This document shows positions 24,475 to 32,545 of a stretch of DNA of 38,410 nt, in pieces (position 1 is the first letter of the stretch; each line of letters starts with the position of its first letter). The stretch comes from Clostridia bacterium. Lineage in GTDB: Bacteria > Bacillota > Clostridia > Christensenellales > Borkfalkiaceae. The translations under genes were made by a program, and so were the position numbers. The notes below the pieces were generated by a model that did no database searches, had not been told where the DNA came from, and saw nothing but the letters and a program-made list of their open reading frames with translations. Location: positions 1 to 38,410 of the forward strand of contig JAGHJS010000052.1 of the NCBI GenBank assembly GCA_017886545.1. The letters are read 5' to 3'.

Positions 24475-24503
24475 TTGACAAAAGTCATTAAAAAGTATAT
24501 ACT
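24475..24503 (+). promoter_or_regulatory. Promoter of the zinc-ribbon membrane protein gene
   Basis: Consensus TTGACA (24475-24480), 17-bp spacer, TATACT (24498-24503), about 72 bp before the ATG. Confidence 0.85.
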
Positions 24504-24575
24504 TATGTCATAGTGCATATGGCGCTGATTTCCCGGCGCGTATACGCATATCAAAAGGAAAGAGGGGAGGAAAAC

Positions 24576-25640
24576 ATGAAAGAAGGGGAGATCATCTGCC
24601 CGCAGTGCGGCAGGGAAACGCCCGCGAACGGGGTCCGCTGTGTGCATTGCGGCACGGCATTCAGGGTGTGCGGCACCTGCGGCGCGGTCAACAGGGCGGA
24701 TACGGCCTTTTGCACGAACTGCGGAACGCAGCTCTATGCGCCGCAGCCCGCGCAGGCAGGGCAGGGCGGGACGCCCGTACAGCCGTATGCAGCGCAGCCG
24801 ATGAACACGGCGCCGCAGACAGCCGCCCCGTCCGTACAGCAGCCGTATGCGGCGCAGCCCGCCGCGGCACAGACGGGAACGTACAAGTATCTGATGGAGA
24901 TATGGATGGAGAACGACCCGCACGGCGGCGGCGCGTATAAGGCGATCCGTGCCCTGCGCATCGTGGCGGCGGTGTTCATGGGGATCGGCTACGCTCTTTC
25001 GATCATCGGGCTGATGGCGGTCCTGATGTTCTTCTTCTCAAACGGCGGCATGTCCGTGCCGGAGGTGCTCGTCTTTGCGGGCGACGTCGGCTGCTGGATC
25101 ATGCTCCTGTTCGGCATCGCGTATGCCGCGCTGCATATAACGTATTATCTGTATGCTGCCGGGGCGTGCGGCAAGTGGCTCAAGCAGCAGGGCGTGGACG
25201 GGCACGCGATGCTCTGCGACGATCTGCGCGTATCCGAAACGGACAGCCGCAACAGCGTTGCGATGGCGATGTTCGTGCCCGGTATGGGGTATGCGCGCAA
25301 CAGTATCCAGCACAAACTGCGGCAGGGGAAGGACGCGGTCTATTTAGCGGAAAATCCCGCCGATTGGGGACGGTACATAGCGGGCAAGGTGCTCGGCGCT
25401 TTGGGGCTTTTGCTGGCGGCAGGCGGGCTGTGCGCCCTCGTATGGGGCGCGTGGACGGCGCTTTCGCTGGCGCTGTGGCTCATTCCTGCGGCGGTGCTGT
25501 TTGTGCTTGCCATAACGGCGGGCATCCTGAGCGTCACGGTGGGGAACATCGCGCTGAAGCGCAACGCATGGATCAACGAAGTGTGGGCGGCGCGAACGGG
25601 CTTCCGCCTGGAAATGAAGGGAAAGAACTGGCGCCGCTGA
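24576..25640 (+). CDS. Zinc-ribbon membrane protein of unknown function
   Basis: A 354-residue protein. The N-terminus has two zinc ribbons, CPQCGRE...CVHCG and CGTCGAV...CTNCG (residues about 8-48), then a Pro/Gln/Ala-rich linker (PQPAQAGQGG onward, about 50-105). The rest is a membrane domain with about four to five TM helices (near 128-155, 165-195, 265-285 and 290-325) and a short cytosolic loop carrying a DLRVSETDSRNS segment. Such zinc-ribbon plus linker plus membrane proteins are common in Clostridia and mostly uncharacterised. ATG at 24576 after GGGGAGG. It has its own promoter and terminator, so no operon partner points to a role. Confidence 0.75.
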   Translation: MKEGEIICPQCGRETPANGVRCVHCGTAFRVCGTCGAVNRADTAFCTNCGTQLYAPQPAQAGQGGTPVQPYAAQPMNTAPQTAAPSVQQPYAAQPAAAQTGTYKYLMEIWMENDPHGGGAYKAIRALRIVAAVFMGIGYALSIIGLMAVLMFFFSNGGMSVPEVLVFAGDVGCWIMLLFGIAYAALHITYYLYAAGACGKWLKQQGVDGHAMLCDDLRVSETDSRNSVAMAMFVPGMGYARNSIQHKLRQGKDAVYLAENPADWGRYIAGKVLGALGLLLAAGGLCALVWGAWTALSLALWLIPAAVLFVLAITAGILSVTVGNIALKRNAWINEVWAARTGFRLEMKGKNWRR

Positions 25641-25652
25641 AAGGCGGGCAAA

Positions 25653-25680
25653 AAAAGCGCGGAGCATCCGCGCTTTTATT
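25653..25680 (+). terminator. Terminator of the zinc-ribbon gene
   Basis: AAAAGCGCGG pairs with CCGCGCTTTT over the loop AGCAT. Confidence 0.9.
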
Positions 25681-25717
25681 ATGAGAAAAATTTTACAAGA
25701 TCGCGCCCTCAAAAGAT

Positions 25718-25747
25718 TTGACAAACCCCGCCGCCGCGTGGTATAGT
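25718..25747 (+). promoter_or_regulatory. Promoter of the trpXYZ T-box leader
   Basis: TTGACA (25718-25723), 18-bp spacer, TATAGT (25742-25747). Confidence 0.88.
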
Positions 25748-25753
25748 GAATGC

Positions 25754-26048
25754 GATCAAAGGGAAACCGATGAGGCAGAAGAGTAGCGCAAAAGGTCTGT
25801 TTTCAGAGAGCTTTTGGTTGGTGCAAAAAAGCAGCGGCGTTTGCGTGAATGGACTGCCGAGGGCATCTTCGAGCCTGCGTTGCAGGGGTAGCGGATGACG
25901 CGTCTTTCGCGTTACAGGAAGGGGATATAACTCCCGAAAGGGGGCGTATCTGCAAGGAGGCGGCAGGATCGCAGAACGGTCTGCCGTGAAATCGGGTGGC
26001 AACACGGTTCATTCGTCCCGAACGAGTGGATCGTGTTTTTATTTTTTT
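25754..26048 (+). promoter_or_regulatory. T-box leader, tryptophan-specific
   Basis: A tRNA-sensing transcription attenuator. Stem I has the expected GAGTAG start, the AGAGAG/GGTTGGTG distal elements (about 25803-25832) and GTGAA before the specifier. The specifier codon is TGG (25850-25852), seven bases before the conserved GAG, so it reads tRNA-Trp. The T-box proper is GGGTGGCAACACGG (25994-26007); its TGGC pairs with a GCCA tRNA end, matching the G discriminator of bacterial tRNA-Trp. The terminator is a 14-bp stem (26003-26035, loop CCCGA) followed by TTTTTATTTTTTT. Uncharged tRNA-Trp would favour the antiterminator and switch on the transporter behind it. Confidence 0.93.
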
Positions 26049-26163
26049 GTGCAAAGGGTATACCCTTTTTTCGCTGCAAAACAGCGAAAAAAGCCTTTGT
26101 CCGCCGAAACGGGAAAAACGGCGCCTGCGGCGCCGTAGAATAATAAAAAAGAGGTAAAGGACT
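26049..26163 (+). other. Post-T-box 5' UTR with three extra inverted repeats
   Basis: Between the T-box terminator and the trpX start lie AAAGGG/CCCTTT (about 26053-26068), an 11-bp perfect TTTTTTCGCTG/CAGCGAAAAAA hairpin (26066-26092) and an ACGGCGCC/GGCGCCGT hairpin (26118-26136). The ribosome binding site AAGAGGTAAAGG follows. Confidence 0.7.
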
Positions 26164-27174
26164 ATGAAAAAGCTGATCGCGATCCTGCTTTCCGCATTCC
26201 TGCTCGTTGCGGGCGTCGGGCTGTTTGCCGGCTGTGAAGGGTTCAGCGGATTGCTTCAGGTGAGCGTGCTGCAGTATGCCGAGCACGGCTCGCTGGATAA
26301 CTGCTACAACGGCATCGTGGAAGGGCTTGCCGAGCGCGGCTACACGGAGGAGAACACGAACGTTTCCCGCCGCAACGCAAAGGGCAACGATTCCGAAAAC
26401 CTGACGGCGGCGCAGACCATCATCAACTCGATGCCTGACGTAGCGGTGGGCATCGCCACGCCTTCGGCGTACGCGCTCGCATCGGCGGCGCGCGGCGACG
26501 TGCCCGTCGTCTTTACGGCGGTCTCCGACCCTACGGCGGAATCGGCGGATTTTTCAGAGTTTGACAATGTGACCGGTTCTTCCGATCAGCTGCCCGTCGA
26601 ACGGCAGCTGCAGCTCATCCGCGACTTTTTCGACGCGAAGGGGGAGACGGGCACGATCACCGTCGCCATCGTCTACACGCTGTCGGAGGCGAACTCCGTT
26701 TCGCAGATCGCGCAGTTCGAGGCGAAGGAGAGCGAGTTTAATGTGGATATCATCTCCCGCGGCATCACCGACGCGACCGAGCTTGCGGCGGCGGTCGATG
26801 CGCTGATCGCAGAGGGGGCGGACTGCTTCAACAACCTCACCGACAACACGGTGGTGCAGAACCTTTCCACCCTTCTCGACCGCGCGAACGGATCCAATAT
26901 CCCCGTGTTCGGCAGCGAGATCGAACAGGTGGAAAAGGGCTGCATCGCGAGCGTTTCGCTCGACTATGTGGAGCTTGGCAGGCAGACGGGCTATATGATC
27001 GCGGACATCCTCGACGGCACAAAAACGGCGGACGAGATCGAGTTCCTGTACATCGAGGACGGCTACACCGTCGACTACAATTCCACGGTCATGGGCCCAC
27101 TCGGTTTTACGCTCCCCACGGGCGAGGCGTATACGACGGCGAACAACGTAACGGCGGGCGTAAACGCGGCATAA
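26164..27174 (+). CDS. trpX: Tryptophan ABC transporter substrate-binding lipoprotein (TrpX-like)
   Basis: A 336-residue extracellular binding protein of the ABC_sub_bind (PF04392-type) family. A signal peptide ends in the lipobox LFAGC (Cys24). The mature domain begins VSVLQYAEHGSLDNCYNGI, typical of TrpX/YtrF-type proteins, and contains AVGIATPSAYALA, VVFTAVSDP and PVFGSEIEQVEKGCIASVSLDY, the two-lobed fold landmarks. By sequence alone the ligand would be uncertain; the Trp T-box in front makes tryptophan (or a precursor) the best guess. It is followed at 12 bp by its permease. Confidence 0.88.
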   Translation: MKKLIAILLSAFLLVAGVGLFAGCEGFSGLLQVSVLQYAEHGSLDNCYNGIVEGLAERGYTEENTNVSRRNAKGNDSENLTAAQTIINSMPDVAVGIATPSAYALASAARGDVPVVFTAVSDPTAESADFSEFDNVTGSSDQLPVERQLQLIRDFFDAKGETGTITVAIVYTLSEANSVSQIAQFEAKESEFNVDIISRGITDATELAAAVDALIAEGADCFNNLTDNTVVQNLSTLLDRANGSNIPVFGSEIEQVEKGCIASVSLDYVELGRQTGYMIADILDGTKTADEIEFLYIEDGYTVDYNSTVMGPLGFTLPTGEAYTTANNVTAGVNAA

Positions 27175-27186
27175 GCGGAGGATGCA

Positions 27187-28227
27187 ATGTTTTTTCTCAA
27201 CCAGATGAGCACCGTTCTGCAGATGGGCTTCATCTACGCCGTTGTGGGCATCGGCGTGTACATAACCTATAAAATTCTGGACTTCCCCGACCTTTCGGTA
27301 GACGGCACGTTCCCCCTCGGCGGCGTGGTCTTTTCGGTGCTGCTCGTGGCGGGGTGCCCGTGGCCGGTCGCCATGCTCGTTTCCTTTTTCGCGGGCGCGG
27401 GGGCGGGGCTCATCACGGGGCTGCTGCATGTAAAATTAAAGATCAACGGGCTGCTGTCGGGCATCATCACGATGACGGCGCTCGTCTCCGTCAACTACCT
27501 CATCGCGGGCGGGCCGCAGGTCTCCTTCGCGCAGGAGGATACGCTGCTCAACAACGGCTTCCTTGACGGCTTGCCCCGCGTTGCGTCCAACTACATGCAG
27601 GTGTTGTTTATCCTGCTCATCGTGGTGCTGTGCAAAGTGCTGCTCGACCTGTTTTTAAAGACGAAGGCGGGCTTTCTGCTGCGCGCCACGGGCGACAATC
27701 CGCAGCTCGTCACCCAGATGGGCAAAAACGCGGATAACTACAAGATGCTCGGGTTGGCGCTCGCCAACGGCATCGTGGCGCTGGCGGGCAGCCTGTACTG
27801 CCAGTACGCCAGCTCGTTCAACTCCAATATGGGCACGGGTACGGTGGTCATCGCGCTCGCGTGCGTCATCATCGGGTGCGTCATCGCCAAACACATCCGC
27901 CCGATGGCGAACACCACGGGCGTGGTCGTCGGCGCGCTCATCTACTATGCCATCCTCTCCGTCGCCATGCTGCTGCTGGGCAGCGACTATACGCGGCTCA
28001 TCGTCGCGGTGCTGTTCGTCATCGTGCTCATCTTCGATACGGGGCTGATCGGGCGCACGGTGAAAAAGCTGTTCCGTCGGAAAAAGAAGGAGAAGGGCGG
28101 CGGTGCGTCCGGCGGGTCTGCTGCGGCAGGCGCGGGCGGGCAAGCCGCCGAGGATGCGGGCTTGGCGGAGCGATCCGCCGAAGATCCTGCCGCGGAAGGC
28201 GAAGGAGTGTCAAAAGGCAGTGCTTGA
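27187..28227 (+). CDS. trpY: Tryptophan ABC transporter permease (TrpY-like)
   Basis: A 346-residue inner-membrane permease of the BPD_transp_2 type, with about eight to nine hydrophobic helices; the conserved start is MGFIYAVVGIGVYITYKILDFPDLSVDGTFPLGG. The last ~55 residues form a charged, low-complexity cytosolic tail (KKLFRRKKKEKGGG, then Ala/Gly/Glu-rich), longer than I would expect. Its end overlaps the ATPase gene by 8 bp, so translation is coupled. Moves the ligand delivered by TrpX. Confidence 0.88.
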   Translation: MFFLNQMSTVLQMGFIYAVVGIGVYITYKILDFPDLSVDGTFPLGGVVFSVLLVAGCPWPVAMLVSFFAGAGAGLITGLLHVKLKINGLLSGIITMTALVSVNYLIAGGPQVSFAQEDTLLNNGFLDGLPRVASNYMQVLFILLIVVLCKVLLDLFLKTKAGFLLRATGDNPQLVTQMGKNADNYKMLGLALANGIVALAGSLYCQYASSFNSNMGTGTVVIALACVIIGCVIAKHIRPMANTTGVVVGALIYYAILSVAMLLLGSDYTRLIVAVLFVIVLIFDTGLIGRTVKKLFRRKKKEKGGGASGGSAAAGAGGQAAEDAGLAERSAEDPAAEGEGVSKGSA

Positions 28228-28993
28228 ATTACAGAACATCCGCAAAGTTTTCAATAAGGGCACGCCCGACGAGAACGTGCTGTTCGACGGCTTCAACTTC
28301 TCCGTGGCAGAAGGGGAGTTCGTCTCCATCGTCGGCTCCAACGGGTCGGGCAAAACGACGCTTTTAAACCTCATCAGCGGCACCATGCGGCCGGACGAGG
28401 GCAAGGTGCTCCTGCGCGGGCAGGACATCACCGCGCAGAAAGAATTTGTGCGCGCGCGGCGCATCGGCAGGGTGTTTCAGGACCCTGCGGGCGGCATGGC
28501 GAACAGCATGACCATTGCCGAAAACATGGCGATCGCCGAAAACAAGGGGCGCGCTTACGGGCTTTCGGCGGCGCTGGGCAAAAAGCGCGTCGAGGCGTAC
28601 AGGGAGATGCTGCACCCCCTCGGTTTGGGGCTGGAGATGCGCATGAACGTGCCCGTCGGCTCCCTTTCGGGCGGGCAGCGGCAGCTGCTGACCCTGCTGG
28701 TCGCGACGATGACGCCCATCGATATCCTCCTTTTGGACGAACATACCGCCGCGCTCGACCCGAAGACGGCGGAACAGACGATGGAGCTGACCGACCGCAT
28801 CGTGCGCGAAAAAAAGATCACGACGCTGATGGTGACCCACAACCTGCGCTTTGCCGAGCGCTACGGCACGCGGCTGTGCATGTTCGATAAGGGGCACATC
28901 GTACTGGACGCCGCGGGCGAGGCGAAGGCGGCGCAGAAGGTGGACGACCTTCTCGCGCTCTTCAATTCGATCTCCATCGAGTGCGGCAACTGA
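28220..28993 (+). CDS. trpZ: Tryptophan ABC transporter ATP-binding protein (TrpZ-like)
   Basis: A 257-residue ABC ATPase: Walker A GSNGSGKTT (about 37-45), Q-loop VFQDPAGGMANSMT, signature LSGGQRQ, Walker B ILLLDEHTAALDP (the Glu is present), and H-loop MVTHN. The DEHTAALDP form is typical of this transporter class. The GTG start (28220) overlaps the trpY stop and begins VLELQNIRKVF, the normal start of the fold; longer in-frame starts would run through the trpY tail in another frame. A strong terminator ends the operon. Confidence 0.9.
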   Translation: MLELQNIRKVFNKGTPDENVLFDGFNFSVAEGEFVSIVGSNGSGKTTLLNLISGTMRPDEGKVLLRGQDITAQKEFVRARRIGRVFQDPAGGMANSMTIAENMAIAENKGRAYGLSAALGKKRVEAYREMLHPLGLGLEMRMNVPVGSLSGGQRQLLTLLVATMTPIDILLLDEHTAALDPKTAEQTMELTDRIVREKKITTLMVTHNLRFAERYGTRLCMFDKGHIVLDAAGEAKAAQKVDDLLALFNSISIECGN

Positions 28994-29031
28994 AGCGCGT
29001 CCCCGCTTTGCGCGGGATAAAACATATGTAA

Positions 29032-29081
29032 AAAACGGCTCCCCGCCGAACGGGTTTCGTTCGGCGGGGAGCCGTTTTGCT
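29032..29081 (+). terminator. 21-bp perfect terminator hairpin after trpZ
   Basis: A perfect 21-bp inverted repeat (29032-29052 with 29058-29078, loop GGTTT) that starts with AAAA and ends with TTTT. Confidence 0.92.
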
Positions 29082-29115
29082 GCGTTCGCCTTACCGCGGG
29101 CGGCGCAGGAAGCAT

Positions 29116-29149
29116 ACGCGCCCGCCGTTTTGCGTCGGGCGCGTTTTTG
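29116..29149 (+). terminator. Second hairpin before the XRE gene
   Basis: ACGCGCCCG pairs with CGGGCGCGT, and TTTTT overlaps its end. It backs up the trpZ terminator. Confidence 0.7.
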
Positions 29150-29173
29150 CGGCCGCTGCACCGATCTGAGCGG

Positions 29174-29413
29174 TCACTGCCATACGTCGAGCACGTCCTC
29201 GGGCAAAATGTCGAGCACGCGGCAGAGGAGCGCAAACGTGGAGAGGGAAGGCTGGATCGTCCCCGCGCAGTACTGCGATACGGAGGAAGGGGAAACGCCG
29301 AGTTCTTTTGCGATCTGCGACTTGCTTTTGTTGCTGAGTTCGATCTCGCGGCGAAGGTTATCCGAGATCTTTTCCCATATCTGCGTCTGCGACAATTCCC
29401 GCTCCATTTTCAT
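29174..29413 (-). CDS. Small XRE-family helix-turn-helix regulator
   Basis: A 79-residue DNA-binding protein that consists almost only of a Cro/CI-type HTH: SKSQIAKELGVSPSSVSQYCAGTIQPSLSTFALLCRVLDI, about residues 30-70 within a five-helix fold (written here in one-letter family layout: Q-I-A-K-E-L-G-V then S-S-V-S-Q-Y as recognition helix). There is no sensor domain, so it probably binds as a dimer and responds through a partner or its own level. Start at 29413 after GAGAGGATC; an ATG two codons on is possible. It is divergent from the heptose operon across about 140 bp that carry two matching palindromes. Confidence 0.85.
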   Translation of the reverse strand: MKMERELSQTQIWEKISDNLRREIELSNKSKSQIAKELGVSPSSVSQYCAGTIQPSLSTFALLCRVLDILPEDVLDVWQ

Positions 29414-29444
29414 GATCCTCTCTTTGGCTCGCTGCCTTTTATTA

Positions 29445-29489
29445 TTTAGTATTACTTAATAAATTGCTTGACTTTTAAGTAATACTTAA
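29445..29489. promoter_or_regulatory. Two XRE-type operator palindromes in the shared promoter region
   Basis: Site 2, TTAAGTAATACTTAA (29475-29489), is a perfect palindrome with a 1-bp centre. Site 1, TTTAGTATTACTTAA (29445-29459), has one mismatch. Centres are 30 bp apart, about three helical turns. Site 2 fills the spacer of the hddA promoter. Confidence 0.75.
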
Positions 29490-29497
29490 AATATAAT
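29468..29497 (+). promoter_or_regulatory. Promoter of the heptose operon
   Basis: TTGACT (29468-29473), 18-bp spacer holding operator site 2, perfect TATAAT (29492-29497). The start GTG lies 60 bp downstream. Confidence 0.82.
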
Positions 29498-29556
29498 ACA
29501 TTGTAAAGAATTGTCGAAAACGATTTTTTTATTGTACGGGAGAGGAGGTTCGGAAA

Positions 29557-30588
29557 GTGGTCATCAGATCGAGAGCGCCGCTCAGGATCGGGTTTGCGGG
29601 AGGCGGTACGGATCTGCGCGAATACAGCGACCGTTTCGGCGGGAGCGTGTTCAATGCGACGATCGGCATGTATTCTTATTGCACGATCGTGCCGACGCAG
29701 GACGGGATGGTCCGTTTTCAGGCGCCCGACCGCCGCGAGAGCGTCGAGCTGAAGGCGGCGGAGCATATCGAGCTTGCCGATCCGCTCATCCTGCACAGGG
29801 GGGTCTACAATCGCGTCGTGCGCGAATTCAACGGCGGAAAGCCGCTTTCGCTATTCATGAGCACGAGTTCGGACGCGCCCGCGGGCAGCGGATTGGGTTC
29901 GTCCTCTACGATGGTGGTGACCATTCTGGAGGCATACAACCGCTGGCTGCGCCTGAACCTTTCGGCGTACCGCATCGCAAACCTCGCCTACGAGATCGAG
30001 CGGGAAGACATCGGGCTTGCGGGCGGAAAACAGGATCAGTACGCCGCCGTATTCGGCGGGTTCAACCGCATGGAGTTCCGGCAGGACGGGAGCGTCGTCA
30101 TCAACGCGCTGCGCGTGGAAAAGCAGGTGCTTTGCGAGCTGGAGTCGTCGCTGCTGCTCTATTACCGCGGGCGCAGCCGCGATTCGGCGAAGATCATTTC
30201 GCAGCAGATGAAAAACACGGCGGACAACAACGAAAAGACGATCGAGGCGATGCACCGCATCAAACAGGCGTCTTTTGACATGAAAGACGCCGTGCTGATG
30301 GGCGATATAAAGCGGTTCGCGCAGCTTTTGCGCGAGGGGTGGGAGCAGAAAAAGCGGACCTCCTCCATCGTCACGAACACGGAATTGGAGCAGATCATCG
30401 CGTACAGCATGGAGCACGGCGCGGAAGCGGTCAAACTTTCGGGCGCGGGCGGCGGCGGGTTCATCCTGCTGTACTGCGACCCCGTCAACCGCCAGCAGCT
30501 GTTCGAGGCGCTCAAACAGAAGGGCGGCATCGTGTTCCCCGTCAAATTCAGCAAGTGCGGCGCCGAAAGCTGGGTGGCGGAAGAATGA
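29557..30588 (+). CDS. hddA: D-glycero-alpha-D-manno-heptose 7-phosphate 1-kinase (GHMP kinase)
   Basis: A 343-residue cytoplasmic GHMP-superfamily kinase that makes heptose 1,7-bisphosphate. N-terminal RSRAPLRIGFAGGGTDL is the HddA/GHMP start; the phosphate loop is PAGSGLGSSSTMV (108-120); the C-terminal motif is KLSGAGGGGF (293-302). DIGLAGGKQDQYAAVFGGFN is characteristic of the heptose/fucose branch. The GTG start is eight to nine bases after AGAGGAGG. Its stop overlaps the next start as ATGA. The neighbours encode the other three steps of GDP-heptose synthesis, which supports heptose over other substrates. Confidence 0.9.
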   Translation: MVIRSRAPLRIGFAGGGTDLREYSDRFGGSVFNATIGMYSYCTIVPTQDGMVRFQAPDRRESVELKAAEHIELADPLILHRGVYNRVVREFNGGKPLSLFMSTSSDAPAGSGLGSSSTMVVTILEAYNRWLRLNLSAYRIANLAYEIEREDIGLAGGKQDQYAAVFGGFNRMEFRQDGSVVINALRVEKQVLCELESSLLLYYRGRSRDSAKIISQQMKNTADNNEKTIEAMHRIKQASFDMKDAVLMGDIKRFAQLLREGWEQKKRTSSIVTNTELEQIIAYSMEHGAEAVKLSGAGGGGFILLYCDPVNRQQLFEALKQKGGIVFPVKFSKCGAESWVAEE

Positions 30589-31898
30589 GCGGGTATACGG
30601 CGGTGATCATGGCGGGCGGCAAGGGCACGCGCCTTTCCTCCGTCACAAACGGCGAGATCCCCAAACCGATGGTGCCCGTCGCGGGCAAGCCCATCCTTGC
30701 GCGGCAGGTCGAGGCGCTGCGCGCATGCGGCGTACGCCGGTTCGTGTTCGTCGTCGGGCATCTGCACGAACAGATCGAGGCGTACTTCGGCGACGGGAGC
30801 GCGTTCGGCGTTTCGGTGCGCTACATCGTCGAGCGCGAGCCGCTCGGTTCGGCGGGGGCGCTGTTCTATTTAAAGGGCACGCTTGCCGACGATTTTTTCC
30901 TCGTGTTCGGCGATACGGTGTTCGACATCGACATCGAACGCATGCTGCGCTTCCACCGCGAAAAGCATGCGGCGATCACCCTGCTTGCGCACCCCAATTC
31001 GCACCCGTACGACAGCGACCTCGTGCTCGCGGACGGGGAGGGGCGGGTGACGGGCTTCCTCTCCAAAAACGAGCCGCACGGCGATCGGCACAACCGCGTC
31101 AACGCGGCGTTCTTTATCCTTTCGCCGCGCGCGCTCGATACGTTGGATGCGCCCGCGCGGCTGGATATGGAAAAGGGGCTTGTGGCGCGGCGCATCGAAG
31201 AATACGGCGACGTGTTCGCCTACCGTACGACGGAGTATATCAAGGACGCGGGCACGCCCGACCGCCTTGCGTCGGTCGGGCGCGATATTGAAAACGGAAC
31301 GGTTGCGGCACGCAACCTGCGCCGCCCGCAGAAGTGTATTTTTCTGGACAGGGACGGCACGATCAACCGCTATGCGGGGTTCATCCGCACGCCCGACGAG
31401 CTGGAGCTTCTGCCGCACGCGGCGGAGGCGATCGCGCGCATCAACGCGAGCGGGTATCTCGCCGTCGTGGTCACCAACCAGCCCGTGCTCGCGCGCGGCG
31501 AATGCACGGCGGAGGAGCTGGACGCGATCTTCTGCCGCATGGAGACGGAGCTGGGCAGGCGGGGCGCGTATGTGGACGCCGTGTACTATTGCCCGCACCA
31601 CCCCGACCGCGGGTTTGCGGGCGAAGTGCCCGAACTGAAAACGGACTGCGCGTGCAGGAAGCCGAAGCCGGGGCTGCTGCTGCGCGCGGCGGAGGAGCTG
31701 CACATCGACCTCGCTGCGTCCTGGTCGGTGGGCGATTCGTGGCGCGACGTCGAAGCGGGCAAAAGCGCCGGCACGCGCACGGCGCTTTTGACCTGCGGCG
31801 AACCGCTGTGCGGCGGCGAGGGCGCCGACCTTGTATGCGCCGACCTCGCCGAAGCGGTCGGGCAGATCTTAGGGCTGACAGAGGAGCAAACGCGATGA
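30585..31898 (+). CDS. hddC-gmhB: Fused heptose 1-phosphate guanylyltransferase and heptose bisphosphate phosphatase (HddC-GmhB)
   Basis: A 437-residue two-domain enzyme. Residues 1 to about 240 are a sugar nucleotidyltransferase: AGGKGTRL (10-17), EIPKPMVPVAGKP, GSAGAL (88-93), FGDTVFDID. This domain activates heptose 1-phosphate with a nucleotide, probably GTP. Residues about 250-430 are a GmhB/HisB-type HAD phosphatase: LDRDGT (254-259), VVTNQP, the zinc site C-x-H (336, 338) and C-x-C (355, 357), KPKPG, and GDSWRDVEAG (383-392). It removes the 7-phosphate of heptose 1,7-bisphosphate. The order in the protein is the reverse of the reaction order. ATGA overlaps at both ends couple it with hddA and gmhA. 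Confidence 0.9.
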   Translation: MSGYTAVIMAGGKGTRLSSVTNGEIPKPMVPVAGKPILARQVEALRACGVRRFVFVVGHLHEQIEAYFGDGSAFGVSVRYIVEREPLGSAGALFYLKGTLADDFFLVFGDTVFDIDIERMLRFHREKHAAITLLAHPNSHPYDSDLVLADGEGRVTGFLSKNEPHGDRHNRVNAAFFILSPRALDTLDAPARLDMEKGLVARRIEEYGDVFAYRTTEYIKDAGTPDRLASVGRDIENGTVAARNLRRPQKCIFLDRDGTINRYAGFIRTPDELELLPHAAEAIARINASGYLAVVVTNQPVLARGECTAEELDAIFCRMETELGRRGAYVDAVYYCPHHPDRGFAGEVPELKTDCACRKPKPGLLLRAAEELHIDLAASWSVGDSWRDVEAGKSAGTRTALLTCGEPLCGGEGADLVCADLAEAVGQILGLTEEQTR

Positions 31899-32545
31899 AA
31901 GAGAGAACGGAAGCGCATTTTTCCGCTTTTTTTGAACAGTACCCACAGCTGCGCGGGTTGGAGAGCGCCCTGCGCGGCGGGGCAAAGCTGCTCACGGACG
32001 CCTTTTGTGGCGGCGGGAAGGTGCTCGTCTGCGGCAACGGCGGGAGCGCGGCGGATGCGGAGCACGCGGCGGGCGAACTGCTCAAATCGTTCGTGCTGCG
32101 GCGCCCCGTAGAGGGCGCGCGGCGCGGAAAGCTGATCGAACTGTACGGCGGCGAAGAGGGGAACAGACTTGCGGACGGAATGCAGCAGGGGCTTGCGTGC
32201 ATTCCGCTCACCTCGTTCTGCGCCTACAATACGGCGTTTTTGAACGACTGCAACGACGAAATGCTCTTTGCGCAGCTCGTCAACGCGCTCGGAAAGGAGG
32301 GGGACGTGCTGTGGGCGTTTTCCACGTCAGGCAATTCCGCGAACGTGCTCGCCGCGGCAAAGGTCGCACGCGCGCTCGGCATGCGCGTGCTCGCCATGAC
32401 GGGCAGCTCGGGCGGAAAGCTGCGCGCCTGGGCGGACGTACTGTTGAACGTGCCGTCGGACGTCGTGTACCGCATTCAGGAACTGCACCTGCCCGTCTAC
32501 CATATCCTTTGCCTCGCCGCAGAGAGCGAGTGTTTTGCCCTATGA
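31895..32545 (+). CDS. gmhA: Sedoheptulose 7-phosphate isomerase
   Basis: A 216-residue cytoplasmic SIS-domain isomerase that turns sedoheptulose 7-phosphate into D-glycero-D-manno-heptose 7-phosphate, the first step of the pathway. GNGGSAADAEHAAGEL (47-62) is the GmhA signature, with phosphate-binding FSTSGNSANVL around residue 147 and the active-site helix QELHLPVYHILC near the end, including the catalytic His pair. The middle LYGGEEGNRLADGMQQGLACIPL fits the longer GmhA-like forms. ATGA overlaps tie it to both neighbours. Confidence 0.9.
   Translation: MKERTEAHFSAFFEQYPQLRGLESALRGGAKLLTDAFCGGGKVLVCGNGGSAADAEHAAGELLKSFVLRRPVEGARRGKLIELYGGEEGNRLADGMQQGLACIPLTSFCAYNTAFLNDCNDEMLFAQLVNALGKEGDVLWAFSTSGNSANVLAAAKVARALGMRVLAMTGSSGGKLRAWADVLLNVPSDVVYRIQELHLPVYHILCLAAESECFAL

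Noticed and set aside
22320-24923. 867-codon minus-strand ORF opposite the hydrogenase
   Set aside because: Arg/Ala/His-rich shadow of the high-GC coding strand; it runs through malQ, a promoter, a terminator and the hydrogenase and matches no family.
25754-26163. Possible CRISPR or riboswitch of another class in the gap before trpX
   Set aside because: The elements fit a T-box fully (specifier, AGAGAG/GGTTGGTG, TGGC bulge, terminator); no spaced repeats.
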